Shown: one piece after another, positions 1-8,660 of the stretch
How positions within the stretch are numbered: position 1 is the stretch's first letter
Layout of the letters: every line of letters starts with the position of its first letter
Assembly: GCA_964636575.1 (NCBI GenBank)
Contig: CAZWSE010000017.1
Location: 1-43,101, forward strand
Reading direction: 5' to 3'
Length of the DNA: 43,101 nucleotides
DNA from: CAZWSE01 sp964636575
Lineage (GTDB): Bacteria; Pseudomonadota; Alphaproteobacteria; Rhodobacterales; Rhodobacteraceae
Translations under genes and position numbers: made by a program
The notes under the pieces: generated by a model
Databases searched by the model: none
Told to the model about the DNA's origin: nothing
What the model saw: the letters and a program-made list of their open reading frames with translations, nothing else

Positions 1-257
1 TTTTGAACTTCGCTGACGCAGCATCGTGTCGCAGTTGCTGCACTTCCGTTTTGGCAGTGCAGCGCCCGGCGTCGAAGCCGTCCCTCAAGGGTGCCGATTT
101 GGCCCACACCGAACCTGTGGTTTGACTCCACCCCCATCCGACAAGCCGGATGAGGGCAAATCGGCCCCTCTCTAGCGCAACATTCAATCTTAGCTGCGGC
201 AATGGCCAGTGTCGAAGAAACAGTATCTGGTCGGACTTTGGGTCCGTTTTGCACCCG
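1..257. other. Intergenic stretch at window edge, no gene seen
   Basis: I see no credible reading frame here. It lies downstream of the argininosuccinate lyase gene. An imperfect hairpin (arms 131-140 and 147-156, 9 of 10 pairs, loop 141-146) could help end transcription of that operon, but no T-run follows it on either strand, so a terminator call is weak. Confidence 0.5.
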
Positions 258-1679
258 TTAGGTTAGTGACGTTTCCCCGCAGTTGACCAACCGTTGCCGA
301 GCGCGTTCGCAGGCCTCGGCAACGCGTTCGGGCGCGGTGCCCCCAAAATTCTGCCGTGCGGAGAGTGACGCCTGATTTGAAATCGCGTCATAGACATCTT
401 CGGTGATCCGCGGCTCAATTTCTTGCAGAGCGCTCAGCGGGAGATCGCTCAGAGTCAAACTATGCTCAATAGCATAGGCCACAACTGCACCCGTGATGTG
501 ATGCGCCTCGCGGAACGGGATGCCCTGCGCCGAGACCAACCAGTCCGCCAAATCTGTTGCGGTGGCGAAGCCGCGATCCAGAAAGCGTTCCATAGTATCT
601 GGTACGGGCTGCATATCGACGACTAGTTCCTTGGTTACGTCAAGGCAGATGCCAATCGTCTCGGCGGCATCAAACAGAGGCTCCTTGTCTTCTTGTAGGT
701 CTTTCATAAAGGCCATCGGCAGACCCTTTAGCACGATCAACAACGTGTTCAGCGACCCAATGATCCGCCCCGGTTTGGCGCGCAGCAACTCAGCCGCATC
801 CGGGTTCTTTTTCTGGGGCATGATTGACGAACCTGTCGTCAGCCCATCTGAGAGATCCACGAATTTGAACCCGTCCGAATTCCAGTTCACCACCTCTTCG
901 GCGAACCGCGACAGGTGCACCGAACACATGGACGCAAAGAACAAAAACTCTGCGATGTGATCGCGGGAGGATACCGCGTCCATACTGTTTTCGGTTGGGC
1001 GGTCAAAGTCCAATTCATCCGCCACCCAATGACGATCCAACGGATAGGGTGTGCCCGCCAGCGCTGCCGCGCCCAAAGGGCATTCGTTCATGCGCGCCCG
1101 GCAGTCGCGCAGTCGCGTCAGGTCGCGGTTCAGCATCTCAACATAAGCCAGCATGTGATGGCCAAAGGACACCGGCTGCGCCACCTGATAATGGGTAAAG
1201 CCGGGCATCACCGTAGCGACGTTGTCCTCGGCCTTGGAAATCAACGCATCGATCAGGCGCACCATCTGGATTTCAGCGGCATCGATTGTGTCGCGCAACC
1301 ACAGCCGGACATCGGTGGCGGACTGATCGTTGCGGCTTCGGCCGGTATGAAGGCGCCCGGCAGCGGGGCCAACGATATCTTTCAGCCGCGCCTCAACGTT
1401 CATGTGAATGTCTTCCAGCGCACGGCTGAATTCGAAAGTGCCGGCTTCGATCTCTGCCCTGATCTGGTCGAGCCCGTCGCAGATTGCGCTTGCATCCTCT
1501 TGCGAGATGATCTGCTGCCGGGCGAGCATCCGCGCGTGCACTTGCGATGCGCGGATGTCCTGGCTGTAGAGGGCTTTGTCAAAGTCAATCGACGGATTGA
1601 TCCGGTCCATGACCGCAGATGGGCCAGAGGAGAACCGACCGCCCCACATTTGGTTCGCGGCTTGGCTATTGGTTGGCAT
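258..1679 (-). CDS. argH: Argininosuccinate lyase (fumarase/aspartase superfamily)
   Basis: This enzyme normally cleaves argininosuccinate to arginine and fumarate in the cytoplasm. The 473-residue length is typical of ArgH. Family motifs are intact: HTGRSRNDQ, the MPGFTH segment with the catalytic His, and the mobile loop GSSIMPQKKNPD with the catalytic Ser. I start at the ATG at 1679, because GGGAG lies 9 bases upstream and the frame before it overlaps the neighbouring ATPase gene without any ArgH similarity. It is the last gene of a minus-strand operon with an amino acid ABC transporter, 67 bases after the ATPase. That setting, beside arginase and ornithine cyclodeaminase, suggests a catabolic paralogue for imported argininosuccinate or another N-succinyl amine rather than the biosynthetic copy. 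That last point is inference; superfamily relatives such as EDDS lyase act on other C-N bonds. Confidence 0.88.
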   Translation of the reverse strand: MPTNSQAANQMWGGRFSSGPSAVMDRINPSIDFDKALYSQDIRASQVHARMLARQQIISQEDASAICDGLDQIRAEIEAGTFEFSRALEDIHMNVEARLKDIVGPAAGRLHTGRSRNDQSATDVRLWLRDTIDAAEIQMVRLIDALISKAEDNVATVMPGFTHYQVAQPVSFGHHMLAYVEMLNRDLTRLRDCRARMNECPLGAAALAGTPYPLDRHWVADELDFDRPTENSMDAVSSRDHIAEFLFFASMCSVHLSRFAEEVVNWNSDGFKFVDLSDGLTTGSSIMPQKKNPDAAELLRAKPGRIIGSLNTLLIVLKGLPMAFMKDLQEDKEPLFDAAETIGICLDVTKELVVDMQPVPDTMERFLDRGFATATDLADWLVSAQGIPFREAHHITGAVVAYAIEHSLTLSDLPLSALQEIEPRITEDVYDAISNQASLSARQNFGGTAPERVAEACERARQRLVNCGETSLT

Positions 1680-1746
1680 TACGCAAGGCTCCCTTGTGCT
1701 CGCCCAAGGCGAGGTTATTTCGAAATCATGTTGTCCGGCGAGCGGA

Positions 1747-2487
1747 TCAGTGTTGCAGAATTTGGCCCAGGAAAGTTTTGGTCCGCGCGTTCTGAGGGCT
1801 ATCAAAGAACGGGCCGGGTGCGTTTTCTTCAACGATCTCGCCCCGGTCCATAAAGATCACCCGATCAGCGACCGCCTTGGCAAAGCCCATCTCGTGGGTC
1901 ACGCAAACCATCGTCATCCCGTCTTGGGCCAATTCTTTCATAGTATCGAGCACCTCTGACACCATCTCGGGGTCAAGCGCTGAGGTCGGCTCGTCAAAGA
2001 GCATCACCTTCGGGTTCATGCAAAGCGACCGGGCGATTGCGACCCGCTGCTGTTGCCCACCTGAGAGCTGGCCGGGGTACTTATCCGCCTGTTCGGGGAT
2101 GCGCACGCGCGCCAGGAATTTCTCGGCCCTGGCCCGCGCGTCTGTCTTGTTCATCCCGCGCACCCAAACCGGCCCCGCCATCAGGTTTTCCAAAACCGTC
2201 AGATGCGGAAAGAGGTTGAAGTGCTGGAACACCATGCCGGCGTTCATACGCACGTCGCCCACGTTCTTCATCTTTGTGTGCAGCTCGATGCCATTCACGC
2301 GGATGGTGCCCTCTTGGTGCGCTTCCAGATAGTTCAGCGTCCGCACCAGGGTGGACTTGCCCGAGCCGGAGGGGCCGCAAATCACGATCCGGTCCCCCTC
2401 GGACACGTTGAGATTGATATTCTTAAGCGCCTGGAACGTGCCGTACCATTTGTTCACGCCGACCATTTCGATCATTTGAGTGCTCAT
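1747..2487 (-). CDS. Polar amino acid ABC transporter ATPase (GlnQ/HisP type)
   Basis: This is the cytoplasmic ATPase that powers amino acid uptake with the permease encoded just upstream. The 246-residue protein has a Walker A motif (GPSGSGKST, about residue 38), Q-loop (VFQHFNLFPH), signature LSGGQQQR, Walker B (VMLFDEPTSALD) and the switch His in CVTHEMGFA. This is the complete set of the polar amino acid (PAAT) ATPases. The ATG at 2487 is preceded by AAGGAA. It starts 10 bases after the permease stop, so the two are surely co-transcribed. The natural substrate cannot be read from this subunit; neighbouring enzymes suggest arginine, ornithine or a related amino acid. Confidence 0.93.
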   Translation of the reverse strand: MSTQMIEMVGVNKWYGTFQALKNINLNVSEGDRIVICGPSGSGKSTLVRTLNYLEAHQEGTIRVNGIELHTKMKNVGDVRMNAGMVFQHFNLFPHLTVLENLMAGPVWVRGMNKTDARARAEKFLARVRIPEQADKYPGQLSGGQQQRVAIARSLCMNPKVMLFDEPTSALDPEMVSEVLDTMKELAQDGMTMVCVTHEMGFAKAVADRVIFMDRGEIVEENAPGPFFDSPQNARTKTFLGQILQH

Positions 2488-2497
2488 GATCTGTTCC

Positions 2498-3472
2498 TTA
2501 ATGTTGGGGTGATCTGTAGTGGCGTTCGATCCGGGACTGGATCAATTCAAGGCAGACTGTCAGGGTCCAATAGATCATGGCAGCCGTGATCAGCATTTCC
2601 ATGTGCCGGAAATCTTTGGTGCCAAGCGTGCGCGCCAGAAACATCAGCTCCCACACCCCGATGACAGACACCAGCGAGCTGTCTTTGAGCATCGAGATAA
2701 ACTGGTTGCCCGTGGGCGGAATGATAAGCGGCATGGATTGCGGCAAGATGATCCGCCGCATTGTCAGGCCAAAGGAAAAACCCATCGAGCGCGATGCCTC
2801 CCACTGGCCCTTGTCGATGGACTGGATACCTGCGCGGAAAATCTCGGTCATATAGGCCCCGTAGCACAGCGACAGCGCAAGCACCCCGGCGGGCACCGCA
2901 TCAATCACGAACCCAAGCTGCGGCAGGCCAAGGTAGATCAGGTAGATCTGCATCAACAGCGGCAGGCCGCGGAAGAAAGAGGTATAGAAACTGGCAATCG
3001 CAAAAGCGAACCCGTTCGAGGACAGCTTGGCCACAGCTCCGATAAGCGCCAGCGTCGAGGCGCAAACGATAGAGACGGCCGAGATATAAAGCGTTGTGAA
3101 CAGCCCCTGCGAGATCATGAACCAGATCTTGGACTGGATGAAATCATACTTCAGATTGAAGGTGTAGAAGAAGGTCAAGAACAACAACAGCAGTTCAAAC
3201 CACACCACCACCACCTGATAGCGCAAAGGCAAAAAGGCGATCAGGATGATGTTTGCGGTTAAGAGGACGCCCATCACCAGTCCTGTTGCGGCATTGCCAA
3301 AGAAACCAGCCGTCGCAGGATCGCCGATCACCGGGCGCATCAGATCGCCCATCATCGTGTCTTTGAACCCCAAAAGAGTGAAGAGGATGGTCGACACAAG
3401 CAGCATCAGCGCCATGACTGGTGGCTTGTGAACAGCGACGTCGGGGATCACCGTATCGCGGTGTAGCATCAT
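2498..3472 (-). CDS. Polar amino acid ABC transporter permease
   Basis: This inner-membrane permease belongs to the HisM/GlnP/ArtQ family. At 324 residues it is longer than the usual 220-240 because extra hydrophobic segments precede the core (roughly residues 18-115). The conserved permease core occupies about residues 130-318. The EAA-type coupling loop is visible as IDKGQWEASRSMGFSFG followed by the IILPQSMPLIIPP segment. It is the only permease gene in the operon, so it probably works as a homodimer, unlike two-permease systems. Two adjacent ATGs (3472 and 3469) are possible; AGGA lies just upstream. It lies 75 bases after the binding-protein gene. Confidence 0.92.
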   Translation of the reverse strand: MMLHRDTVIPDVAVHKPPVMALMLLVSTILFTLLGFKDTMMGDLMRPVIGDPATAGFFGNAATGLVMGVLLTANIILIAFLPLRYQVVVVWFELLLLFLTFFYTFNLKYDFIQSKIWFMISQGLFTTLYISAVSIVCASTLALIGAVAKLSSNGFAFAIASFYTSFFRGLPLLMQIYLIYLGLPQLGFVIDAVPAGVLALSLCYGAYMTEIFRAGIQSIDKGQWEASRSMGFSFGLTMRRIILPQSMPLIIPPTGNQFISMLKDSSLVSVIGVWELMFLARTLGTKDFRHMEMLITAAMIYWTLTVCLELIQSRIERHYRSPQH

Positions 3473-3547
3473 ATTTTCCTATCGTCAGAAAGAGGCCCCG
3501 CGCCACCGGGCAACGGGGCCGATCGATTGTTTTACCTGAGAGAACGG

Positions 3548-4384
3548 TTATTCAATCGCAGTGGTGTAGTCGATGCCGTACCACTTTTCGGACAGCGTCT
3601 TGAGCGTGCCGTCGGCGCGCATGTCTGCAACGATGCCGGCCAGCTTGTCACTGAACTCTTGGTCGCCCTTGTCGATGGCTATAGCCAGCGGCTCGTAGAA
3701 GACCGGATCACCCAGAACGCGGATCGGATAGCCGCTCTCGATGGCCTTGAGCAGCGCAGGCAGCGAGCCAACCATGCCGTTCAGGCGCACGCCATCACCC
3801 AGACGCAGATCGTCCAGAGCAACAGTGCCTTTCTCGTAAGAACGGTACTCGCCCGGCTCGATTTTGTACTCGAACGCTGGCACGCCGGCCGCGTCGATGC
3901 TCAAGTCCTGCTGCAGATACTGCTCGAACGTGGTGGCAATGCCCGCGCCCATTTTGGTGCCGGTCATGTCCTCGACTTTTTCATACGGGCTTTCTGCGTG
4001 AACCGCGACCGAAGCTGGGGTGTAGTAGTACACGGCCGGGAAATCGAGGATCTCGCCACGCGCGGAGGTTGGCGTCATCGAGCCCACGGAAACGTCCCAA
4101 CGGCCATTCCAGTTGCCTGCGGTGATCACGTCCCAAGAGGGCGTCACAAATTCGACCTCAACGCCCATGCGCTTGGCGAGTTCACGCGCAATGTCCACGT
4201 CAAAACCGTCCATCTCGTTGTTGTCGTTCAGAAACGACTGCGGCGCCCAGTTGGGGTCGGTCGCAACCTTGAGCGTCTTGCTGCTCATAATGTTGTCAAG
4301 CACCTCGCCCGCAAAAGCCGTTGTGCTGGTAAAGGCCCCCGCAGCAACCAGCGCCGCGCTTAGAACTATATGTTTCATTCCCAT
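3548..4384 (-). CDS. Amino acid ABC transporter periplasmic binding protein
   Basis: This is the periplasmic receptor (family 3 solute-binding protein) for the transporter encoded downstream. I start at the ATG at 4384, which follows AGGGA. The N-terminus, MGMKHIVLSAALVAAGAFTS followed by TTAFA, is a clear signal peptide with likely cleavage after AFA. The mature part starts with the typical strand LKVATDPNWAPQSF and contains the GFDVDIARELAKRMGVEVEF motif of the family. It is the first gene of the minus-strand operon binding protein-permease-ATPase-ArgH, and is divergent from an Lrp-type regulator that probably controls it. The ligand is unknown; arginine, ornithine, argininosuccinate or another dicarboxylic amino acid would fit the context. 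Confidence 0.92.
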   Translation of the reverse strand: MGMKHIVLSAALVAAGAFTSTTAFAGEVLDNIMSSKTLKVATDPNWAPQSFLNDNNEMDGFDVDIARELAKRMGVEVEFVTPSWDVITAGNWNGRWDVSVGSMTPTSARGEILDFPAVYYYTPASVAVHAESPYEKVEDMTGTKMGAGIATTFEQYLQQDLSIDAAGVPAFEYKIEPGEYRSYEKGTVALDDLRLGDGVRLNGMVGSLPALLKAIESGYPIRVLGDPVFYEPLAIAIDKGDQEFSDKLAGIVADMRADGTLKTLSEKWYGIDYTTAIE

Positions 4385-4570
4385 GATGTTCCCTATCATT
4401 GTGATTTCAGACGGCGCCCTGTTTTGTGACGCTGTGTACCTTGATCTTAGGCATTGGGCGAAGTCATGTTTGTCAAAAGGAGCAAAGAAATTGACAATTC
4501 CCCCTCAATATTATCCGTTCAGCGCCAGATATCACTGCGGCGCGCCGCGAGACGCTTTGAGGATGCGCGT
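4385..4570. promoter_or_regulatory. Divergent promoter region between transporter operon and Lrp regulator
   Basis: This 186-base region separates the transporter operon (minus strand) from the Lrp/AsnC gene (plus strand) and is more AT-rich than its surroundings. The stretch around 4490-4515 carries half-sites ATTGA and TCAAT in inverted orientation with a 10-base spacer. That could be an Lrp-type operator, but the match is short and I cannot place the promoters exactly. Confidence 0.45.
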
Positions 4571-5056
4571 ATGAAAATCAAAATGGACAAAATTAACCGC
4601 GAGATCGTGAAGGCGCTGCAGTCAGACGCCCGCCAGCCCATCGCCAGCGTGGCGGATCAGGCAGGTATCTCGACCAGCCCCTGCCAAAAACGGATGAAGC
4701 AGCTTGAGGCGCAACAGGTTGTCACCGGCTATGTGGCCAATGTGGATTTGTCGCGCATCTGCCGTTCGGTATCCTTCATGACCGAAATTTCCCTGCGCGA
4801 GCAGAGCCCGGCCTCTTATCGCAGGTTTGAAGATGCGATAAGGCGCGAGCCAATGTTAGTTGAGTGTTTCCACATCACCGGCAAGGCCGACTATATCGCG
4901 CGGTTTGTGTGCCCAGATGTCGAAGAGTACCGCGCTGTGACCAAACGCCTGATGGAGAACGCGCCGATCAAAGACATGCATTCAAGCGTGCTTTTGGACC
5001 GCGCCAAAGAGTTCAAAGGCTACCCGCTGGACCATCTGTTGGAGGATGACACGTAG
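4571..5056 (+). CDS. Lrp/AsnC family transcriptional regulator
   Basis: This is a DNA-binding amino-acid-responsive regulator. The N-terminal helix-turn-helix (about residues 5-65) starts with MDKINREIVKALQSDARQPI and includes the AGISTSPCQKRMKQLE recognition segment. The C-terminal RAM ligand-binding domain (about residues 70-155) contains VECFHITGKADYIARFVCPD, the usual effector and oligomer region. I start at the ATG at 4571, preceded by GAGGAT; 4583 is a second in-frame ATG. The upstream extension of the frame shows no similarity. It is divergent from the amino acid transporter operon and probably regulates it in response to the transported amino acid. It is one of two Lrp-type regulators flanking the arginine genes. 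Confidence 0.92.
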   Translation: MKIKMDKINREIVKALQSDARQPIASVADQAGISTSPCQKRMKQLEAQQVVTGYVANVDLSRICRSVSFMTEISLREQSPASYRRFEDAIRREPMLVECFHITGKADYIARFVCPDVEEYRAVTKRLMENAPIKDMHSSVLLDRAKEFKGYPLDHLLEDDT

Positions 5057-5194
5057 AGCCGGTTGCGTATTTTCACTGTTTGGCCTTCGAAATTGAAAAA
5101 TTCTCATCGCTTGCGGTGCGAAGTTTGACCCAATTTCCTGATGCGTGTGCCTAAATTGTAAGCATCCTTTTGCTGAACAACAGGGCGGCTTAGC

Positions 5195-6148
5195 ATGAAT
5201 AATCAGACGCAGTTGGTGTACAAACCATCCTCCATTTTGGTCATTGGCCTGGGAGGGACAATTTCGCTGGCATTGGAAAATGGTCGGGCGGTGTCGACAA
5301 ATAACCTGGCCAGCATGGTCGCTCGTTTTGGTGCGGATGTACAACTCGAGACCTACAGTCTTCGAACCAAGGATAGTGCAGATGTAACGGTGCACGACCT
5401 CATCGAGACGGCGCGGACAATCCAGTCGCAGGCCGCCGAGTTTGACGGCTTCATCGTCACAACCGGGACCGACACCTTGGAAGAGGTCACCTATGGACTG
5501 CATTGCTTGATTGGCCGCAGTGCGAAAGTGGTTGTCACCGGAGCGATGCGCCCCCCCTACATGGACGACTACGACGGGGTCGCAAACTTGACCGATGCCG
5601 TCACCGTTTGCCAATCCGTTTCTGTCGGGCATGGCGGTGTTGTCGCTGTCATTGGCAAGCAGCTGTTCTTGGCCGAGCATGTGGTAAAGGGCAATGCGAC
5701 CCGCCTTGATGGGTTTTTGTCGACAAGTCCTGAACATACTGCGCAGTCCGTTGCAGAGGGGATGGTTGTTAAAGCCGAACCCAAAACAAACGCGAAAAAT
5801 TTGGGAGATCTTGGACCGACGCCAACCGTCGACCTCATAAGCGCGTCTCTTGAATGTCGGTGGCACTGTGATCCAAATCATTTGCCCGATGGCCTGATCA
5901 TTGCCTGTCCCGGTGCGCATTCTGCACCTGCGTCCCTTTTGGAGGATTTGTCCCCCTTGCTGGCGGCAGGCAGGCCGGTGGTTTTGGCCAGCCGCTGCGT
6001 GTCTTTCATGCCGTCGCCGACGGCGTTCTATCCCGGCTATGCTGAACATCTTGAGGCGCGCGGTCTGCAAATCACAGACTATGCTGGGCTGACCCCACAA
6101 AAGGCGCGCCTCAAGCTGATATTCCGCCTGATGGGGCTGGCAGTCTAG
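5195..6148 (+). CDS. L-asparaginase (type I/II family)
   Basis: The protein belongs to the bacterial asparaginase/glutaminase family, which hydrolyses the side-chain amide of asparagine to aspartate and ammonia. Both catalytic motifs are present: GLGGTISL with the nucleophilic Thr (about residue 22) and VTTGTDTLEEV with Thr-Asp (about residue 90). VTGAMRPP follows as usual. At 317 residues it is normal length. There is no signal peptide, so it should be cytoplasmic. The ATG at 5195 follows AGGGCGG. It stands alone on the plus strand between an Lrp gene and ornithine cyclodeaminase, whose 3' end it overlaps by four bases tail to tail. Given ArgH and arginase nearby, it may act on an aspartyl or ureido/guanidino amide rather than asparagine, but nothing in the sequence proves that. 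Confidence 0.85.
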   Translation: MNNQTQLVYKPSSILVIGLGGTISLALENGRAVSTNNLASMVARFGADVQLETYSLRTKDSADVTVHDLIETARTIQSQAAEFDGFIVTTGTDTLEEVTYGLHCLIGRSAKVVVTGAMRPPYMDDYDGVANLTDAVTVCQSVSVGHGGVVAVIGKQLFLAEHVVKGNATRLDGFLSTSPEHTAQSVAEGMVVKAEPKTNAKNLGDLGPTPTVDLISASLECRWHCDPNHLPDGLIIACPGAHSAPASLLEDLSPLLAAGRPVVLASRCVSFMPSPTAFYPGYAEHLEARGLQITDYAGLTPQKARLKLIFRLMGLAV

Positions 6149-7188
6149 ACTGCCCTCATCAGCATCCCAAACAAGTCGCGTGGCTCATCGGGATCCGCCA
6201 ACATGTCCAGGCTGTCGAAGTGAGGGTACTTCGCAAGCTGGTCTTTGACGTAGCGAAGGGCCGAAAAGTCCTCCATCGCAAAGCCCACGCTGTCAAAGAG
6301 CGTCGTCTGGAGCGCGTCTGTGCGTCCTTGTTCTTCGCCCGTGATAACGCGCCAAAGCTCAGCGATTGGATGATCCCGGTCAAGCACCTGAATCTCGCCT
6401 TCGACCCAGGTCTGTTCAGGATACTCCACGAATATATCAGAGCGTTGCAAGATATCTGCGTGAAGCTCGGTCTTGCCCGGACAATCACCGCCAATCGCAT
6501 TGATATGCACGCCACTGCCGACCATGTTGGAGGTCAACACGGTCGCGTTGCGCTTATCGGCGGTGCAGGTCGTGATGATCTGGGCGCCGGTCACAGCGTC
6601 TTCGGGGGTGGCACATTGGACAACCGACAGCCCTTGCGCGCTTAGGTTTGCTGCCGCCTTTTTGGTCGCAACAGGGTCGATATCATAAAGACGCAGCTCT
6701 TTAATGCCGCAGATCTCGGCCATAGCAAGCGCCTGAAATTCACATTGCGCGCCATTGCCGATCATCGCCATGACCTCTGCATCCTTTGGTGCCAGGTATT
6801 TCGCAGCCATCGCCGAGGTCGCAGCGGTGCGCAAAGCCGTCAGCACTGTCATCTCACTCAACAACAGTGGATAGCCCGTCGCCACGTCAGACAGCACCCC
6901 AAAGGCGGTGACCGTCTGATAGCCCCGCGCCATATTCGCCGGGTGGCCATTGACATATTTGAACCCGTAAAGCGCGTCATCGGCGGTCGGCATCAGCTCA
7001 ATCACCCCTTCAGCCGAATGGGCAGCAACGCGGGGCGTTTTGTCGAAATCCTCCCAACGGCGGAAGTCCTCTTCGATATAGCCAGCCATTTCCGCCATCA
7101 TTTTGCGGGGGCCGATCTCGTGGACAAGGCGCATCATGTTGGCAACGCTGACGAACGGCACCATGGCAAGGTCTGAGGGAGGGGTCAT
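6145..7188 (-). CDS. ocd: Ornithine cyclodeaminase
   Basis: This NAD-dependent enzyme converts ornithine to proline and ammonia. The 347 residues follow the Pseudomonas putida enzyme closely from memory: ARVASHS-like ARVAAHSAEGVIELMP, YGFKYVNGHPAN, ALRTAATSAMAAKYLA, the Rossmann motif MIGNGAQCEFQALA, and VHINAIGGDCPGKTELHADI with the catalytic Asp. The close fit argues for true ornithine cyclodeaminase rather than the EutC-like or mu-crystallin branches. Its ATG overlaps the arginase stop codon as ATGA, so translation is coupled and arginine would be taken through ornithine to proline. Converges with the asparaginase gene. Confidence 0.94.
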   Translation of the reverse strand: MTPPSDLAMVPFVSVANMMRLVHEIGPRKMMAEMAGYIEEDFRRWEDFDKTPRVAAHSAEGVIELMPTADDALYGFKYVNGHPANMARGYQTVTAFGVLSDVATGYPLLLSEMTVLTALRTAATSAMAAKYLAPKDAEVMAMIGNGAQCEFQALAMAEICGIKELRLYDIDPVATKKAAANLSAQGLSVVQCATPEDAVTGAQIITTCTADKRNATVLTSNMVGSGVHINAIGGDCPGKTELHADILQRSDIFVEYPEQTWVEGEIQVLDRDHPIAELWRVITGEEQGRTDALQTTLFDSVGFAMEDFSALRYVKDQLAKYPHFDSLDMLADPDEPRDLFGMLMRAV

Positions 7189-8120
7189 AGGGAACTCCGT
7201 GTTGTTGGGCGATCCAAGACGCGCTTGCCCAAAAGCGAGGCGGTCAGATCGGTTATCAAATGCGCAGTCTTGCCGCGGATATCGAGGAAGGGGTTAAGCT
7301 CGGTCAGCTCTAACGAGGTGACCAGGCCGCTGTCGGCGAGATGCTCCATGATCAGATGCGCCTCGCGAAAGGTTGCCCCGCCGGGCACCGTAGTGCCGAC
7401 AGCGGGCGCGATGTCAGGGTCCAGAAAGTCGACGTCAAAGCTGACATGTAGCAAGCCATTCGCGGCCCGGACCCGATCCAAGAAAGCGACAATTGCACCT
7501 TGCACGCCTTCCTCATCGATCCGGCGCATATCCCAGACCTCAACGCCCAAGTCCTGGATCAACGCGCGCTCGGGCGGGTCAATCGAGCGCAGGCCCATCA
7601 TGCAGACATTCTCAGGCACTATTGGATGGGTTAAAGGCGGAAAGATACCTTCAAAGCTTGCCTGCCCCATTGCGTAGGCCATGGGCGTGCCATGTAAATG
7701 CCCCGACACGGTCGAGCTGAGCGTGTTCATATCCGGATGCGCATCGAGCCAAAGAACAAACAGCTGGCGGCCCTTTTCAGCCGCGTCCCGACTTACTGCT
7801 GTCAGCGTGCCAGCCGCCATCGAATGATCGCCGCCCAAAAAGATTGGCAGTGTGTCGCTTTGGGTCAGCTTAAAGGCGGCGTCGTGGATCGCACGGCTCC
7901 ATGCAACGGTCTCGTCCAGCAAGACCAAATGATCCGGCCCGCTAACCTCTGGCGGACTGACGGGTGCAGGTAAGTTGCCACAGTCCTCAACCGCAAAACC
8001 CAAATCGCGAATGGTTTCGGCCAGTCCGGCTGTACGCAGCGCATCCGGTCCCATCAAAGAGCCGCGACGCCCGGCGCCAGACTCGATTGGGAAGCCAATA
8101 ATTGTGCAATCCTTGCGCAT
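7185..8120 (-). CDS. rocF: Arginase
   Basis: This binuclear manganese enzyme hydrolyses arginine to ornithine and urea. The 311-residue protein has all three metal-binding motifs of the ureohydrolase family: GGDHSMAAGT, WLDAHPDMNT and VSFDVDFLDPDIAP, plus the substrate-loop region SGHLHGTPMAYAMG that is characteristic of arginase rather than agmatinase. The ATG at 8120 follows AAGGAAC. Its stop overlaps the ornithine cyclodeaminase start, making a two-gene operon for arginine to proline, as in agrobacterial arginine catabolism. It is divergent from an Lrp-type regulator, the probable activator. It could also recycle ornithine for the amidinotransferase encoded 3 kb away. Confidence 0.95.
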   Translation of the reverse strand: MRKDCTIIGFPIESGAGRRGSLMGPDALRTAGLAETIRDLGFAVEDCGNLPAPVSPPEVSGPDHLVLLDETVAWSRAIHDAAFKLTQSDTLPIFLGGDHSMAAGTLTAVSRDAAEKGRQLFVLWLDAHPDMNTLSSTVSGHLHGTPMAYAMGQASFEGIFPPLTHPIVPENVCMMGLRSIDPPERALIQDLGVEVWDMRRIDEEGVQGAIVAFLDRVRAANGLLHVSFDVDFLDPDIAPAVGTTVPGGATFREAHLIMEHLADSGLVTSLELTELNPFLDIRGKTAHLITDLTASLLGKRVLDRPTTRSSL

Positions 8121-8191
8121 TCTGTTCCTTTCATCTTTTGGCTATTCTGACGCGCGCATTTTGACAAAACATGTCGAAAAGTGCTTGAGGG

Positions 8192-8208
8192 TTGATCAAT
8201 AAGATCAA
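8192..8208. promoter_or_regulatory. Inverted repeat in arginase/Lrp divergent promoter
   Basis: A perfect inverted repeat, TTGATC-N5-GATCAA, sits in the 111-base gap between the divergent arginase and Lrp genes, 23 bases before the Lrp start. Symmetric sites of this size are typical of operators bound by dimeric or octameric Lrp-family proteins. Assignment to the adjacent regulator is inferred from position only. Confidence 0.5.
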
Positions 8209-8231
8209 TGATGTTGGGCTAGCGTGACAAA

Positions 8232-8660
8232 ATGATTGATCTGGACGAAATTGACCGAAAACTGATCGATGCGCTGACGCTGGATGCGCGCGCCTCGGTG
8301 ACCACGCTTTCCGGGCAACTCAGGCTTGCGCGCGGCACGATACAGACCCGCCTTGCACGTCTCATCGAAAGCCGTGCAATCAAACGCTTTACCGTCGAAC
8401 TGGGGGATGTTGAGCAACGTGAGCGCGTTCAGGCCATCATGATGATCGAAGTGCGCGGCAACGCAGCGGCCAGTATCGAAAAGACGCTCAAACGCTTTCC
8501 CGAAGTGGTGCGGCTGCACCGAACCTGTGGGGTCTGGGACATGGTGATAAAGCTCGAGACAGGCAACCTGTCGGAATTCGACGGCATCTTGAACCGCATT
8601 CGAGAAATTCCAGGCGTCGCCAATTCCGCGACATGCCCACTGCTGCGCGAGGTGGTTTAA
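8232..8660 (+). CDS. Lrp/AsnC family transcriptional regulator (putative arginine catabolism regulator)
   Basis: This 142-residue protein has an N-terminal helix-turn-helix (IDLDEIDRKLIDALTLDARA to about residue 60, with RLARGTIQTRLARL as the recognition part) and a C-terminal RAM domain ending in the usual REIPGVANSATCPLLREVV. It lies divergent to the arginase-cyclodeaminase operon, the same layout as the ArcR/PutR-like Lrp regulators that activate arginine or proline catabolic genes in alphaproteobacteria. The natural inducer is expected to be arginine or ornithine (inference). It is shorter than, and clearly distinct from, the Lrp protein at 4571-5056. Confidence 0.92.
   Translation: MIDLDEIDRKLIDALTLDARASVTTLSGQLRLARGTIQTRLARLIESRAIKRFTVELGDVEQRERVQAIMMIEVRGNAAASIEKTLKRFPEVVRLHRTCGVWDMVIKLETGNLSEFDGILNRIREIPGVANSATCPLLREVV

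Noticed and set aside
915..1853. Long plus-strand frame opposite argH
   Set aside because: ArgH on the minus strand carries all family motifs; the opposite frame has low-complexity composition and spans into another gene.
4982..6100. Long minus-strand frame (372 codons) opposite the asparaginase gene
   Set aside because: It is the antisense of a gene with intact catalytic motifs, has no recognisable domain and no ribosome site; a GC-driven shadow frame.
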